Shown here one piece after another: positions 1 through 8,987 of a stretch of DNA of 64,000 nucleotides (the first letter of the stretch is position 1; the number at the start of each line of letters is the position of its first letter). This DNA comes from Mycolicibacterium gilvum (GTDB lineage Bacteria; Actinomycetota; Actinomycetes; Mycobacteriales; Mycobacteriaceae). Under the pieces are notes generated by a model that was given only the letters and a program-made list of their open reading frames with translations, did no database searches and was not told the DNA's origin. The stretch is taken from positions 2,232,001 to 2,296,000 of the forward strand of contig NZ_UGQM01000001.1 of NCBI RefSeq assembly GCF_900454025.1, in the 5' to 3' direction. The translations under genes were made by a program, and so were the position numbers.

Positions 1-730
1 TGCCGATTCCATCAGGCCCGTAGCTGGTTTCGGCCCTGATGCCGATCCATTCGCCGTCGGGCAGCCGGTGGATGTGCACCGCCAGATCGGTATTGAGGAA
101 CGTCCACCTGCGGATGTCGAGCCTGGTGCCGATGCCGTTGGCGTCATCGGCGACGGCGAACAGCCGCTGCAGCGGTGTCATCGCCTCGCCGCCGACCAGA
201 TCGACTTCGGGCCTGATCCATGACTCCCCGGGGCCGTCGGCCATCGGCGCGGTCAGCCACCGCCAGTCCAGGCTGTGTACGTAATTGCGGTCCCAGTCCT
301 TCTTCATGTCGCGGCTGCGGGCCTGCGAGAGCGGGCGCAGCGGTGCTGCCGGCGCGTGCAGCACAGCGACGGTGTCGAGGGTCTGCAACCTCCATCCACT
401 CGCCCTGGCGACGGGCCGCGGCTCGCCGTCGGGACCGGGTGCGAGCAACTCCGTCACGACCAACTCGATCTGCCTGCCCGGACGTTCGATCCGGGCGCGC
501 ACCCAGAGGTCGCCTTCCGCGGGCACCGGACCCAGCAGGTCGACGAGCACCCGGCTCAACCTGGTGTCGTCACGCCGTTCGCAGTGCTCCAGCGCGCGGA
601 CCAAGAGGGCCGACACCGGTGCCGCGTGCTGGATCGAGGCAGACCACGTGCTGCGCACGAGGTCGGTGGCCGCGAACCTCTCCCCGCGCGCGTCGTCGGC
701 GTCGACCAACTCGTAATAGGAATCTGACAT
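1..730 (-). CDS. Thioesterase-family (TesB-like) protein, 3' end cut off
   Basis: The reading frame starts at an ATG at 730 and runs off the left edge without a stop; about 243 residues are visible. The sequence starts MSDSYYELVDADD and has features of the acyl-CoA thioesterase / double-hotdog family: an N-terminal hotdog with alternating strands, and the segment WTFLNTDLAVHIHRLPDGEW resembling the second hotdog of TesB-like proteins. The likely role is hydrolysis of an acyl-CoA thioester. It lies 19 bases downstream of the SMP-30 gene on the same strand, so the two probably form one transcript controlled from the divergent region at about 1600-1667. The family call comes from reading the sequence only; substrate unknown. 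Confidence 0.7.
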   Translation of the reverse strand, partial: MSDSYYELVDADDARGERFAATDLVRSTWSASIQHAAPVSALLVRALEHCERRDDTRLSRVLVDLLGPVPAEGDLWVRARIERPGRQIELVVTELLAPGPDGEPRPVARASGWRLQTLDTVAVLHAPAAPLRPLSQARSRDMKKDWDRNYVHSLDWRWLTAPMADGPGESWIRPEVDLVGGEAMTPLQRLFAVADDANGIGTRLDIRRWTFLNTDLAVHIHRLPDGEWIGIRAETSYGPDGIG

Positions 731-749
731 GTCGCCCTCTCAGTGCCTC

Positions 750-1598
750 TTAATGCACGTGCACTTCGCCGACGAAGCCCGCTGCCGGGACGTCGACGGT
801 GACGGCGTCGAGACGCGACAATGTCGTGCCGCGAAGCCGTTCCGGATAGGCGTCGGTGGTGGTCACCAGAAACAGCGTCCTGCCCTCCGGACCGCCGAGC
901 GTGCACGCGATCGCGGTGCGTCCGCCCATGTCGATCCGGTCGGTGACCCGGGCCTGGCCGCCGGTCTCGACGACCCGCTCGAACTGGTGGGCCAGTGTCA
1001 TGCCCACCCACACCCCGCCCTCGTCGTCGAGGCAGATGCCGTCGGGAGGGCCGTCCAGGCCGTCGGCGAAAATCCTTCTGTCAGAGAGGGTGCCGTCATC
1101 GGCGACGGAGTAGGCCGTCAATCGTCGCCCGGTGGACTCCGCGACGATCAGTGTCGCGCCGTCGGCGGTGAGCGCCATGCCGTTGGGGAACTGGAGATTC
1201 TCGGCGACCACCGTCGCGCGTCCGGTGTCGGGATCGACCCGCACGATGACCCCGCCGTCGCGGGCCTGTGATCCGACGTACGCGCAGCCGTGCCGGTCGA
1301 CGGTCATGTCGCCGAGATTCGCCGGGACCAGCGCCGACAGGTCGGCGACGGTGACGACGGTTTCACCGTCATAGCCCAGCACCTGCCGCAGTTCGGTGGA
1401 CACGATCAGCAGCGTGCCGTCGGGGCGGAAACCGAGACCGGACGGCGCATGACCGGGCAACGCGAGAGTGCTCGTCGCGCCGTCGAGGGTCACGGTGTGC
1501 ACCGCTTCGCCGAGCATGTCGGAGAACCACACCAGACCCTCGAACCAGCGTGGTCCCTCGCCGAAGCAGAAACCGTCGGCCAGTGGGGTGAGCGTCAT
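750..1598 (-). CDS. SMP-30/gluconolactonase-like protein
   Basis: 282 residues, the normal size for a six-bladed SMP-30/gluconolaconase/LRE-like beta-propeller. Family signatures include EGPRW near residue 15, the repeated blade pattern and DGPPDGICLDDEGGVWVG around residues 180-197, where the metal-binding Asp of the family sits. Known members are metal-dependent lactonases. A lactonase fits a cluster that contains a Baeyer-Villiger-type enzyme, which would make lactones. The ATG at 1598 lies only 7 bases from the conserved box at 1606-1635, so the transcript may have almost no leader. It is divergent from the operon at 1668 and followed closely by the thioesterase gene. Confidence 0.88.
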   Translation of the reverse strand: MTLTPLADGFCFGEGPRWFEGLVWFSDMLGEAVHTVTLDGATSTLALPGHAPSGLGFRPDGTLLIVSTELRQVLGYDGETVVTVADLSALVPANLGDMTVDRHGCAYVGSQARDGGVIVRVDPDTGRATVVAENLQFPNGMALTADGATLIVAESTGRRLTAYSVADDGTLSDRRIFADGLDGPPDGICLDDEGGVWVGMTLAHQFERVVETGGQARVTDRIDMGGRTAIACTLGGPEGRTLFLVTTTDAYPERLRGTTLSRLDAVTVDVPAAGFVGEVHVH

Positions 1599-1605
1599 TT
1601 CGTGA

Positions 1606-1635
1606 CTTTACAAAACACCGGACAAGTGTCACGCT
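1606..1635 (+). promoter_or_regulatory. Conserved bipartite box A (CTTTACA-N14-TGTCACGCT)
   Basis: This box sits between the divergent SMP-30 gene and the P450 operon. CTTTACA is at 1606-1612 and TGTCACGCT at 1627-1635, separated by exactly 14 bases. The same two blocks with the same spacing occur at 8988-9017 and 19811-19840. In this copy a dyad CGTGAC...GTCACG also brackets the box. It ends 32 bases before the GTG at 1668. It could be a promoter (TTTACA as -35, CACGCT 17 bases later as an unusual -10) or an activator/repressor site. The conservation is seen directly; the role is inferred. Confidence 0.65.
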
Positions 1636-1667
1636 CGCTGGGTGCAGCTGTCAACCAGGAGCATGTC

Positions 1668-2378
1668 GTGAACATGAAGAAATATCACAGCCACACCCTG
1701 CTCTATCTGCACGAGACCATGGATCTCGGGACGGCCCGCGGGGATCGGTTCATCGCCGAGTTCAGTGCCGTGTACCACCCGATGATGAGCGAGCTCGGCG
1801 CCCGGCTGTTCGCGATCTGGGAGACCACCCCCTACAACGGCCACTGGCCGCAGGTCACGATCATCTGGGAGATCGACGCTTTCGCCGACTACGCGCGGAT
1901 CGGGCGGGCTCAGGCGCGCGGCGGAAGCCATGAGGCCGCCGCCGCGGCGTGGTCGACCTATCTGCACGACACCGGAGTTCGCGGCGAGGGCAGGATCATG
2001 TACGCCGGACGCAGCAACAGGACGCTGGCGCAGTTGCAGGAGGCCGACTTCAAGGCCGGCCTGGTGATCCAGGAGGTCATGCAGACCAAGCCGGGCCGCC
2101 AGGACGATTACATCCGGGAACTCGAACGGCTCTACGTGCCGTGGTCGGAATCGACCGGCAAGCGCTGGCTCGGCTCGTTCATCACGACGTTCCGCTTCAA
2201 CGAGGTGATCCACTACTGGGCCCTCGAGGGGGACTGGGCGTGCTTCGAGAACCACTATCCGTCATGGAAAGACAGTCCGCCGGCAGAGATCGTCACCTGG
2301 ATGAGCGTCGCACCGGCGCTGCGTGACGGCTGGGAGGACTCGATTCTGGCGGCCCTTCCACCGTCCCCGCTGCAGTGA
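1668..2378 (+). CDS. Unknown protein with two ferredoxin-like (NIPSNAP/ABM-type) halves
   Basis: 236 residues. The GTG at 1668 was chosen because AGGAG ends 6 bases before it; longer in-frame extensions run antisense into the SMP-30 gene. The protein has two similar halves, roughly residues 3-85 and 120-205, each with a strand-helix-strand pattern and aromatic residues (TLLYLHETMD, VTIIWEID, HYWALEGDWACFENHY) as in dimeric alpha/beta-barrel proteins such as NIPSNAP or ABM monooxygenase-like families. No catalytic motif is recognised. It is the first gene of the operon and overlaps the P450 gene by four bases (GTGA), so it is probably made together with the oxidative enzymes. Function unknown. 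Confidence 0.75.
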   Translation: MNMKKYHSHTLLYLHETMDLGTARGDRFIAEFSAVYHPMMSELGARLFAIWETTPYNGHWPQVTIIWEIDAFADYARIGRAQARGGSHEAAAAAWSTYLHDTGVRGEGRIMYAGRSNRTLAQLQEADFKAGLVIQEVMQTKPGRQDDYIRELERLYVPWSESTGKRWLGSFITTFRFNEVIHYWALEGDWACFENHYPSWKDSPPAEIVTWMSVAPALRDGWEDSILAALPPSPLQ

Positions 2379-3592
2379 GATACGACCCGTTCGATCCGGC
2401 CGTGATGGCCGATCCGCTGCCGTACTACCGTGTCCTGCGCGACGAGCACCCCGTCCATTACCTCGAGACATGGGACACCTACGCCCTGTCACGGTTCGAC
2501 GACATCTGGAACGTGTTGGAGATCAACGACGGAACGTTCGTCGCGTCCGAGGGCACACTGCCCGCCGCCGCGGTGCTGGCGCGGCACAACGACGGCCCGG
2601 TGGCCGATCCGCCGCTGCACCCGATGCCGTTCCACGCCAACTTCGACAGCCCGATCTACGAAGACGTCCGACGGTGCACCGCAACGCCTTTCCGGCCGAA
2701 GAACGTCGCGAAGCTGCGGGACCGGATCCGGGTGCTGGCCAACGAACGGCTCGACGAACTGTTGCCGCTCGGCCGGTTCGACCTCACTCAGGACTACGGC
2801 GGGATCGTGGCCGCGTCGGTCGTCTGTGAACTGGTCGGGCTTCCTGCCGAGATGGCGGCCGATGTGCTGGCCACCGTGAACGCCGGTAGCCTCGCGCAGC
2901 CGGGTAGCGGCGTCGAGGTGGCCAACGCGCGCCCGGGCTATCTGGAGTACCTGACGCCGGTGGTCGAACGGACCCGCGCGGGCGAACCGGGCGACCTTCC
3001 GATCGTGGACAACCTGCTGGCCTACCGGCTTCCGGACGGCTCGGCACTGTCCGACATGGAAGCCGCCGTCCAGATGCTCGGAGTGTTCATCGGCGGCACG
3101 GAGACCGTCCCGAAGATCGTCGCCCACGGCCTGTGGGAGCTGTCGTCGCGACCGGACCAACTTGCCGACGTCGTCTCCGATCTCGACGCGAACGTGCCGG
3201 TGGCCCGGGAGGAGATGATTCGCTACTGCGCTCCGGCCCAGTGGTTCGCCCGCACGCTGCGCCGTCCGTTCACCCTGCACGGCACCACGATGCGTCCGGG
3301 ACAGCGGATCATCTCGCTGCTCGCGTCGGCCAACCGTGACGAGCGCGAGTACCCGCAGCCCGACGAGTTCCTCTGGAACCGGCCGATTGCGCGCCTGCTC
3401 GCCTTCGGGCGCGGACAGCACTTCTGCCTGGGCGCGCACCTGGCTCGCCTGGAGATCACCATCATGGTGACCGAATGGCTCAAGCGGGTCCCGGAGTTCC
3501 GGGTCGACGCCGCCGCCGCGTCGCGGCCGCCGTCGAGCTTCCAGTGGGGCTGGAACAACCTGCCCGTCGACGTCCACGGGGTGGGTGGCTGA
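2375..3592 (+). CDS. Cytochrome P450
   Basis: 405 residues, typical for a soluble bacterial P450. The haem-binding loop FGRGQHFCLGAHLARLE (about residues 349-365) contains the thiolate Cys. The I-helix motif reads GGTET (near residue 233) and an E-x-x-R occurs in REEMIRY. The GTG start overlaps the TGA of the preceding gene. The enzyme would hydroxylate a hydrophobic substrate at the head of the pathway. No ferredoxin or ferredoxin reductase gene is next to it, so electrons must come from elsewhere. The CYP family cannot be assigned by eye. Confidence 0.95.
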   Translation: MRYDPFDPAVMADPLPYYRVLRDEHPVHYLETWDTYALSRFDDIWNVLEINDGTFVASEGTLPAAAVLARHNDGPVADPPLHPMPFHANFDSPIYEDVRRCTATPFRPKNVAKLRDRIRVLANERLDELLPLGRFDLTQDYGGIVAASVVCELVGLPAEMAADVLATVNAGSLAQPGSGVEVANARPGYLEYLTPVVERTRAGEPGDLPIVDNLLAYRLPDGSALSDMEAAVQMLGVFIGGTETVPKIVAHGLWELSSRPDQLADVVSDLDANVPVAREEMIRYCAPAQWFARTLRRPFTLHGTTMRPGQRIISLLASANRDEREYPQPDEFLWNRPIARLLAFGRGQHFCLGAHLARLEITIMVTEWLKRVPEFRVDAAAASRPPSSFQWGWNNLPVDVHGVGG

Positions 3593-4565
3593 CGTGTGGT
3601 CCTACCGGCTGGTCGCGCCGTACACCTTCGAGAGAACCGAACAGCCGCAACGCTCCCCGGAGTCACTGGCCGAGAACCAGGTGCTGCTGCGCTTTCTCGC
3701 CGGCGGAATCTGCGGTAGCGACCTGCCGGGATTCCGGGGCGCCAGGGGCAGGTTGGCGTTCGACACCGGACGACAGGCGGCCGAGAAGGACGGCTTCCCG
3801 ATCCACGAGGTCGTCGGAGAGGTGCTCGCGAGCAGGCATCTCGCGCACACGCCGGGAGACCGCGTGGTGGGCTGGGCGTCAGGGTTCGACGGGCTGGCCG
3901 AGGAGGTGGTCGCCGACGGGGAGGGGCTCGCCTCCTACGATCCCTCGCTGGATCCGGCCCACGCCGTCGCACTGCAGCCGCTCGCCTGCGTCCTGTACGC
4001 CGTCGAGCAGATGCCCGATCTCGCCGGACGCCACGTCGCGATCCTCGGACAGGGTTCGATCGGGCTCCTCTTCTCCTATGTCGCCAAAGCCGCAGGGGCA
4101 GCCCATGTCACCGGCGTGGACCCGGTCGACCGCTCCGCTGTCGGGGCCGCGTTCGGCGTGGACACCGTCGTGCGCGCCACCAGCGACCGCTGGGTCAGCC
4201 ACCTGGGCGCCGATGACAGACCCGACGTCGTGATCGAAGCCGTCGGTCATCAGGTGGCCACCCTCACCCACGCCGTGGAAGCCGCGGCGTTCGGCGGCTT
4301 CGTCTTCTATTTCGGTGTGCCCGACGATGATTGGTATCCGATCAGCATGCGCACGATGCTCAGGAACAACCTGACACTGAAAGCCGGGGTCACGCTGGAG
4401 CGTCGTCGGGTGTTGCGGTGTGCCGACGAGTTCGCCGCCGCGCACCCGGGGCTGCTCGACCGCTACCTGACCCACACGTTCGGTGTCGACGACGTGCAGC
4501 AGGCCTTCGAGCTGGCGGCGCGTCCCGTGCCGGGGCGCGTCAAGATCGCGATCGAGGCGCGATGA
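3585..4565 (+). CDS. Zinc-type medium-chain alcohol dehydrogenase-like protein
   Basis: 326 residues. The catalytic zinc region is present (GGICGSD near residue 43, IHEVVGEV near 70), as is the nucleotide fold GQGSIGLLFSYVAKAAGA near residue 150. The four-Cys structural zinc lobe found in many alcohol dehydrogenases is absent, which fits the shorter length. It probably oxidises the alcohol made by the P450 to a ketone or aldehyde. The GTG at 3585 overlaps the P450 stop by 8 bases; a GTG at 3594 is an alternative. Its stop overlaps the next ATG as ATGA. Substrate unknown. Confidence 0.88.
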   Translation: MADVWSYRLVAPYTFERTEQPQRSPESLAENQVLLRFLAGGICGSDLPGFRGARGRLAFDTGRQAAEKDGFPIHEVVGEVLASRHLAHTPGDRVVGWASGFDGLAEEVVADGEGLASYDPSLDPAHAVALQPLACVLYAVEQMPDLAGRHVAILGQGSIGLLFSYVAKAAGAAHVTGVDPVDRSAVGAAFGVDTVVRATSDRWVSHLGADDRPDVVIEAVGHQVATLTHAVEAAAFGGFVFYFGVPDDDWYPISMRTMLRNNLTLKAGVTLERRRVLRCADEFAAAHPGLLDRYLTHTFGVDDVQQAFELAARPVPGRVKIAIEAR

Positions 4566-5326
4566 CGAGTCGACTGCAGCAGGCGCTCTCATCCGGAGGG
4601 CCGGTGTGGGGAGGCTGGGTGGTGGGCCCGACCGTGATCGGGCCCGAGGAATACGCCGCCGCCGGGTACGACTACGTCGGAATCGACGTCCAGCACAGCT
4701 ATCTCAGCGACGCCGACGTCGCGCTGATGCTCCGCCGTCTCGAGCACGTGCCGATCGCCACGGTGGTGCGACTGCCCGATGCGGCGCCCGCGCCGATCGG
4801 CAGGGTGCTCGACGCCGGCGCGGACGGCGTGATCATCGCGATGGTCGAGTCCGCAGCGGACGCCGCCGCCGCGGTCGCGGCCACCCGGTACGCCCCCGGC
4901 GGTGTCCGCAGCTTCGGTCCGTTGCGCGCAAGCCTCGGGCTGGACCCGTCGGCGCTGCAGGAGCGGGCGTCGGTGTTCGCGATGATCGAGACGACGCGCG
5001 GACTCGCCGCCGTGGACGAGATCTGCCGGGTCGACGGACTGACGGGGATCTACGTGGGGCCAGCGGATCTGGCGATCTCGATGGGACACGGACCGACCGA
5101 CGCGTGGTCGCGCCGCGATGTGTTCGACGTCATCCTGACCGCCCAGCGCGCCGCAGCCGCCGCCGGTGTGGTCAGCGGCATCCACGCCAGTGCCGGTTCC
5201 GCCGGTAACATGCTGGCGCAGAACGGATTCCACATGATCACGCTCGCCTCGGAGTCGCAGGCGTTGCGCCGGGGCGCGGCCGCACATCTGTCCGACGCGC
5301 GAGGGGAGTCCGGCGATGGCCGCTGA
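4562..5326 (+). CDS. HpcH/HpaI aldolase-family protein
   Basis: 254 residues from the ATG at 4562, which overlaps the dehydrogenase stop. Family features are GIDVQHSY near residue 40, the metal-ligand Glu in MIETTRGL near 141, and GPADLAISMG near 165 (usually GPxDLSxSMG). Known members are divalent-metal class II aldolases cleaving 4-hydroxy-2-oxo acids such as 4-hydroxy-2-oxoheptanedioate. Here it could cleave a ring-opened hydroxy-oxo acid near the end of the pathway. The stop overlaps the SDR start by 11 bases. Confidence 0.88.
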   Translation: MTSRLQQALSSGGPVWGGWVVGPTVIGPEEYAAAGYDYVGIDVQHSYLSDADVALMLRRLEHVPIATVVRLPDAAPAPIGRVLDAGADGVIIAMVESAADAAAAVAATRYAPGGVRSFGPLRASLGLDPSALQERASVFAMIETTRGLAAVDEICRVDGLTGIYVGPADLAISMGHGPTDAWSRRDVFDVILTAQRAAAAAGVVSGIHASAGSAGNMLAQNGFHMITLASESQALRRGAAAHLSDARGESGDGR

Positions 5327-6047
5327 TCGTATCGCTCTGGTCACCGGCGCGGCCCGCGGACAGGGCGCGGCGATCGTGACCAGGCTGCTGCAGGACGGCT
5401 TCCGGGTGGCCGCGTGTGATCTGCTCGGCGACGACGTGACCCGCACCGTGGCCGCACACGACACCGACCACGCCGTCGCGATCGAACTCGACGTCACCTC
5501 GGCCGAGCAGTGGACCCGGGCAGTCGGTGAGGTCGTCGACAGGTTCGGCGGACTGAGCACGCTGGTCAACAACGCGGGAGTGCTGCACCGGGCGTCGCTG
5601 GCCGATGAGACGCCGGACGGTTTCGAGGGCAGCTGGCGGGTGAACTCACTCGGCCCGTTCCTCGGGATCCAGGCCGCACTGCCGCACCTGAAGGCGGCCG
5701 AGGGTGCAGCGATCGTCAACACGTGCAGCACCGGCGCGATCCGTCCGTTCCCCAACCACGCCGCCTACGGTTCGTCGAAGTGGGCGCTGCGCGGCCTGAC
5801 CCAGGTCGCGGCGGTCGAGCTCGCGCCGTCGGGGATCAGGGTCAACGCGGTGTTCCCGGGCCCCGTCGAGACCCCGATGCTGGACGCGAACACCCAGACC
5901 AGGTTGGCCGCGAACGCATTGATGGGCCGTATCGGCAAGCCGATGGAGATCGCCGACGCCGTCGCGTTCCTGGTCTCCGAGCACGCCACGTTCATCACCG
6001 GCTCCGAGCTCATCGTCGACGGTGGGCAGTCACTGCAGATTGGATGA
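5316..6047 (+). CDS. SDR-family oxidoreductase
   Basis: 243 residues, standard size for a classical short-chain dehydrogenase/reductase. It has the cofactor motif TGAARGQGAAI near residue 8, NNAG near 83, catalytic Ser in the segment CSTGAIRPF, and YGSSK (Y-x-x-x-K) near residue 149. The C-terminal segment ITGSELIVDGGQS is typical of SDRs that accept an acyl or cyclic alcohol substrate. It overlaps the aldolase gene at its start and the next gene follows within 8 bases, so it is inside the operon. It likely interconverts a hydroxyl and a keto group of a pathway intermediate. Confidence 0.92.
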   Translation: MAADRIALVTGAARGQGAAIVTRLLQDGFRVAACDLLGDDVTRTVAAHDTDHAVAIELDVTSAEQWTRAVGEVVDRFGGLSTLVNNAGVLHRASLADETPDGFEGSWRVNSLGPFLGIQAALPHLKAAEGAAIVNTCSTGAIRPFPNHAAYGSSKWALRGLTQVAAVELAPSGIRVNAVFPGPVETPMLDANTQTRLAANALMGRIGKPMEIADAVAFLVSEHATFITGSELIVDGGQSLQIG

Positions 6048-6054
6048 CGACCCT

Positions 6055-7563
6055 ATGGCCAAGTCACTGTCGGTGGGCATCATCGGCGCCGGACCCGGTG
6101 GGCTGGCGCTCGGAATCTTCCTGCGCAGAGCGGGATTCGACGACTTCACGATCTTCGACCGGGAGGACGGCGTCGGCGGGACGTGGCGGATCAACACCTA
6201 CCCGGGGCTGGCGTGCGATGTGAAATCGCACCTGTACTCGTACTCGTTCGATCTCAACGCGCACTGGTCACGACTGTGGTCCGGGCAGAAGGAGATCCTG
6301 GAGTACTTCGAGCGGTGCGCGCAGCGGTACCGGCTGCAGGAGAAGCTGCGGTGCAACACCGAGATCGTCTCGGCCCGGTGGGTTCCGAGCGAGCGCCGGT
6401 GGCGGCTGAGGACCTCGACCGGCGCGGAGCACAGCTTCGACGTCGTGGTGTCGGCGGTGGGGATGTTCACCCAGCCGGTGATGCCGGACCTCGTCGAAGA
6501 GGAGCCGTTCACCGGGACGGTCATGCACACGGCGCGCTGGGACCACTCCGTCGACCTGCGCGGGGCCAGGGTCGCGGTGCTGGGGACGGGTTCGACTGCA
6601 GCGCAACTCGTTCCGGAGGTCGCCAAGCAGGCCGCGGCCGTGTACTCGGTGCAACGTTCCCCGACATGGGTGCTGCCCAAGCCGGACCGGCCCTACACGG
6701 ACCGGGAGAAGTGGATGTTCGCCCATGTCCCGTTCGCGAAGAAGATCTACCGGACCAGGCTGTGGCTGCGCAGTGAGTCCAACATCTCGGTGATCGAGCA
6801 CGGCAGCGACAAGACCCAGGAATTCAAGAGCATCGCGCTGCGCACGCTGGAGGCGACGGTCTCCGACGACGAGTTGCGTGCCCGGCTGACACCGGACCAT
6901 CCGCTGGGCTGCAAGCGCCTGGTGTTCGCCACCGACTATCTGAAGACGCTCACCGAACCTCACGTCGATGTGGTGTCCAGCCCGGCGCGCGCGTTGCGGT
7001 CCAGGTCGCTGGTCACCGAGGACGGCACCGAGCTCGACGTCGACGTGGTGCTGTGCGCGACGGGGTACGCCGCCGCCGACTACCTCGGCCAGATCGACGT
7101 GCGCGGCGCCGACGACATCCCGCTGAGCCAGACCTGGCGCGACGGCGCATTCGCCTACCTCGGGATGTCGGTACCCGGCTATCCGAACTTCTTCATGCTG
7201 TACGGACCCAACACCAACGTCGGCTCCAACAGCGTGATCTTCGTCCTCGAAGCGCAGGCCCGCTACATCGTGCGCGCGCTGAAACACCTGCGCCGCAGAA
7301 ACAGGTCGTACATCGAGGTGCGGTCCGACGTGATGAAGCGGTACCTGGACAAGATCGACTCGTGGATGCAGGGGACCGTGTGGCTCACCCGGTGCAGCAA
7401 CTACTTTCGGGCTCCCAACGGGAGGGTCGTCACACAGTGGCCGCGCAGCGCCCGCGACTTCTGGGCGCTGACCCGCTGGTTCCGGGCCGGGGACTACGTC
7501 TTCGAAGCACCGAGCGCCCGGGAGACCATCAGCGTCGGCGCCCAGGCGGAGGCCGAAAGGTGA
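6055..7563 (+). CDS. Flavin monooxygenase, Baeyer-Villiger type
   Basis: 502 residues from the ATG at 6055. It shows two nucleotide-binding motifs (GAGPGGL near residue 10, GTGSTA near 180) and the Baeyer-Villiger fingerprint as FTGTVMHTARWD (F-x-G-x-x-x-H-T-x-x-W-D) near residue 152. Known enzymes insert oxygen next to a ketone, giving an ester or lactone. That fits the upstream dehydrogenase (ketone former) and the downstream esterase and SMP-30 lactonase (ester or lactone openers). An in-frame extension back to 6022 exists but begins inside the SDR gene. The stop overlaps the GTG of the next gene. Confidence 0.92.
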   Translation: MAKSLSVGIIGAGPGGLALGIFLRRAGFDDFTIFDREDGVGGTWRINTYPGLACDVKSHLYSYSFDLNAHWSRLWSGQKEILEYFERCAQRYRLQEKLRCNTEIVSARWVPSERRWRLRTSTGAEHSFDVVVSAVGMFTQPVMPDLVEEEPFTGTVMHTARWDHSVDLRGARVAVLGTGSTAAQLVPEVAKQAAAVYSVQRSPTWVLPKPDRPYTDREKWMFAHVPFAKKIYRTRLWLRSESNISVIEHGSDKTQEFKSIALRTLEATVSDDELRARLTPDHPLGCKRLVFATDYLKTLTEPHVDVVSSPARALRSRSLVTEDGTELDVDVVLCATGYAAADYLGQIDVRGADDIPLSQTWRDGAFAYLGMSVPGYPNFFMLYGPNTNVGSNSVIFVLEAQARYIVRALKHLRRRNRSYIEVRSDVMKRYLDKIDSWMQGTVWLTRCSNYFRAPNGRVVTQWPRSARDFWALTRWFRAGDYVFEAPSARETISVGAQAEAER

Positions 7564-8492
7564 CCCGCGACATCGCCGAACGTCTGGACCCGCAGTTGCG
7601 GCACCTCGCCGCGGCCCGAACCGATCTGTCCCCTCCGGTGCTGGGCGCGGTGCGGGACTCACTGAACCAACGGCGTGCGGAGACGGCCCGCACCGCGGAT
7701 CTGATCGGCGTCGAGGTCGAACAGCGCGAGGTCCCGGTGCCGGCCGGACATACCGTCACAGTCCGGATCTACCGCGGTGGGCCGCCGCAGTCGCCCGCGG
7801 TGATCTACTGCCACTCGGGCGCTTTCGTGCTCGGCAACCTCGACACCGACCACCGGCAGTGCATCGAGATGGCCCGCCGGGGACGCTGCACCGTGCTGTC
7901 CGTGGACTACCGGCTGGCCCCCGAGCATCCGTATCCGGCGGCGCAGGACGACGTGTCGGCGATCCTGGACTGGGCCGTGCGCTGCTCGGCCGAACTGGGC
8001 ATCGACGCTACCGCCGTCGCTGTCGCCGGAAGCAGTGCGGGCGCTGCGCTGGCCGCGGGTCTGGCCCGCCGTTCCGCGGCGGGGGACGGGCCGCCGGTCG
8101 TCTTCCAGATGCTGCACCAACCGGTGCTCGACGACCGGCCCTCACCGTCGAAGGACGAGTTCACCACCACACCGGGATTCGACGCCGAGGCGGTGGCGTG
8201 GATGTGGCGTCACTACGGCGGTGACGCATCACTGCCGGACGAGGCCGTGCCCGCCCGGATCGAGGAGATGTCCTCGCTGCCCGCGGCGTTGATCACCTGC
8301 TCGGAGCTCGACCCGCTGCGTGATGAAGCGCTCGACTACGCACTGCGTTTGCTGTGGGCCGGGGTCGCCGCGGAGCTGCACGTGTTCAGCGGAACGTGCC
8401 ACGGATTCGACTCGCTGGTCCCGGAGTGGGAGATCAGCCGCCAGCTGTTCGACATCCAGGGCACCGCGCTGCGCCGGGCCTTTCTACGCTGA
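7560..8492 (+). CDS. Alpha/beta-hydrolase fold-3 (HSL-type) esterase
   Basis: 310 residues starting at a GTG that overlaps the previous TGA. The nucleophile elbow is GSSAG near residue 160, and the catalytic Asp and His are expected in SELDPLRDEALDY and TCHGF near the C-terminus. The oxyanion segment reads CHSGAFVLGN, so the usual HGGG is HSGA, a departure worth noting. The family contains hormone-sensitive-lipase-like carboxylesterases, so it would hydrolyse the ester made by the monooxygenase. It is the last gene of the operon; its end overlaps by 9 bases the end of the convergent SRPBCC gene. Confidence 0.9.
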   Translation: MTRDIAERLDPQLRHLAAARTDLSPPVLGAVRDSLNQRRAETARTADLIGVEVEQREVPVPAGHTVTVRIYRGGPPQSPAVIYCHSGAFVLGNLDTDHRQCIEMARRGRCTVLSVDYRLAPEHPYPAAQDDVSAILDWAVRCSAELGIDATAVAVAGSSAGAALAAGLARRSAAGDGPPVVFQMLHQPVLDDRPSPSKDEFTTTPGFDAEAVAWMWRHYGGDASLPDEAVPARIEEMSSLPAALITCSELDPLRDEALDYALRLLWAGVAAELHVFSGTCHGFDSLVPEWEISRQLFDIQGTALRRAFLR

Positions 8493-8966
8493 ATCCTCCA
8501 GCGCCAGTTCGCGCGCCACGGCTTCGTGGTAGGCGTCGATGTTGGCGGGGTTCACGGTGCGGAAGAACCCGTCGGGCAGCGGAGCGTCCCGGTACGCCTC
8601 GACGGTCATCGTCCGGCTGAACAGCGTGATGCCCTCGCCGGGCTGAGTGAACTTGTACTGCACGGTGATCCGCCCCGGCATGCCGCCGTTGCCGTCGCTG
8701 TCGTGGCCGAGGTTGCCGACCGAGTTGAACATCCACAGCTTCGGCCGCATCGCGATGGCCAGATGCCAGGTGAAGATGCGCGAACCGTCCGGGCCGGTCT
8801 CGGTCCAGGTGTCACCGACCTCCAGCGGCAGCTTCTCCGGGATCCGGCCGACGTGTGCGCTGCCCGGGTATGTCCGGGTCCAGTTCACCGGGTTGGTCAC
8901 GAAGTCGTAGATCTGCTCGGGGGACTGCGTGAACGCGGTCTCCGAGGTCGTCGTCACGATTCCCAC
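8484..8966 (-). CDS. SRPBCC (START-like) family protein
   Basis: 160 residues from a GTG at 8966, preceded by a purine-rich stretch; frames extending further upstream run antisense into the dehydrogenase gene. The sequence matches the polyketide-cyclase/START-like fold: SETAFTQSPEQIYDFVTNP at the N-terminus, a beta-rich middle and a long C-terminal helix. Members bind hydrophobic ligands and some are cyclases or carriers. It is divergent from the acyl-CoA dehydrogenase, and box B lies 21 bases upstream of its start, so both genes may respond to the same regulator as the operon at 1668. Confidence 0.8.
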   Translation of the reverse strand: MGIVTTTSETAFTQSPEQIYDFVTNPVNWTRTYPGSAHVGRIPEKLPLEVGDTWTETGPDGSRIFTWHLAIAMRPKLWMFNSVGNLGHDSDGNGGMPGRITVQYKFTQPGEGITLFSRTMTVEAYRDAPLPDGFFRTVNPANIDAYHEAVARELALEDSA

Positions 8967-8987
8967 GCTGCTCGCCTCTTTCGGGTA

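Noticed and set aside
1606..1635. KstR-type steroid operator for the box
   Set aside because: The known KstR site is a TnnAACnnGTTnnA-type palindrome; the box has neither that core nor its symmetry.
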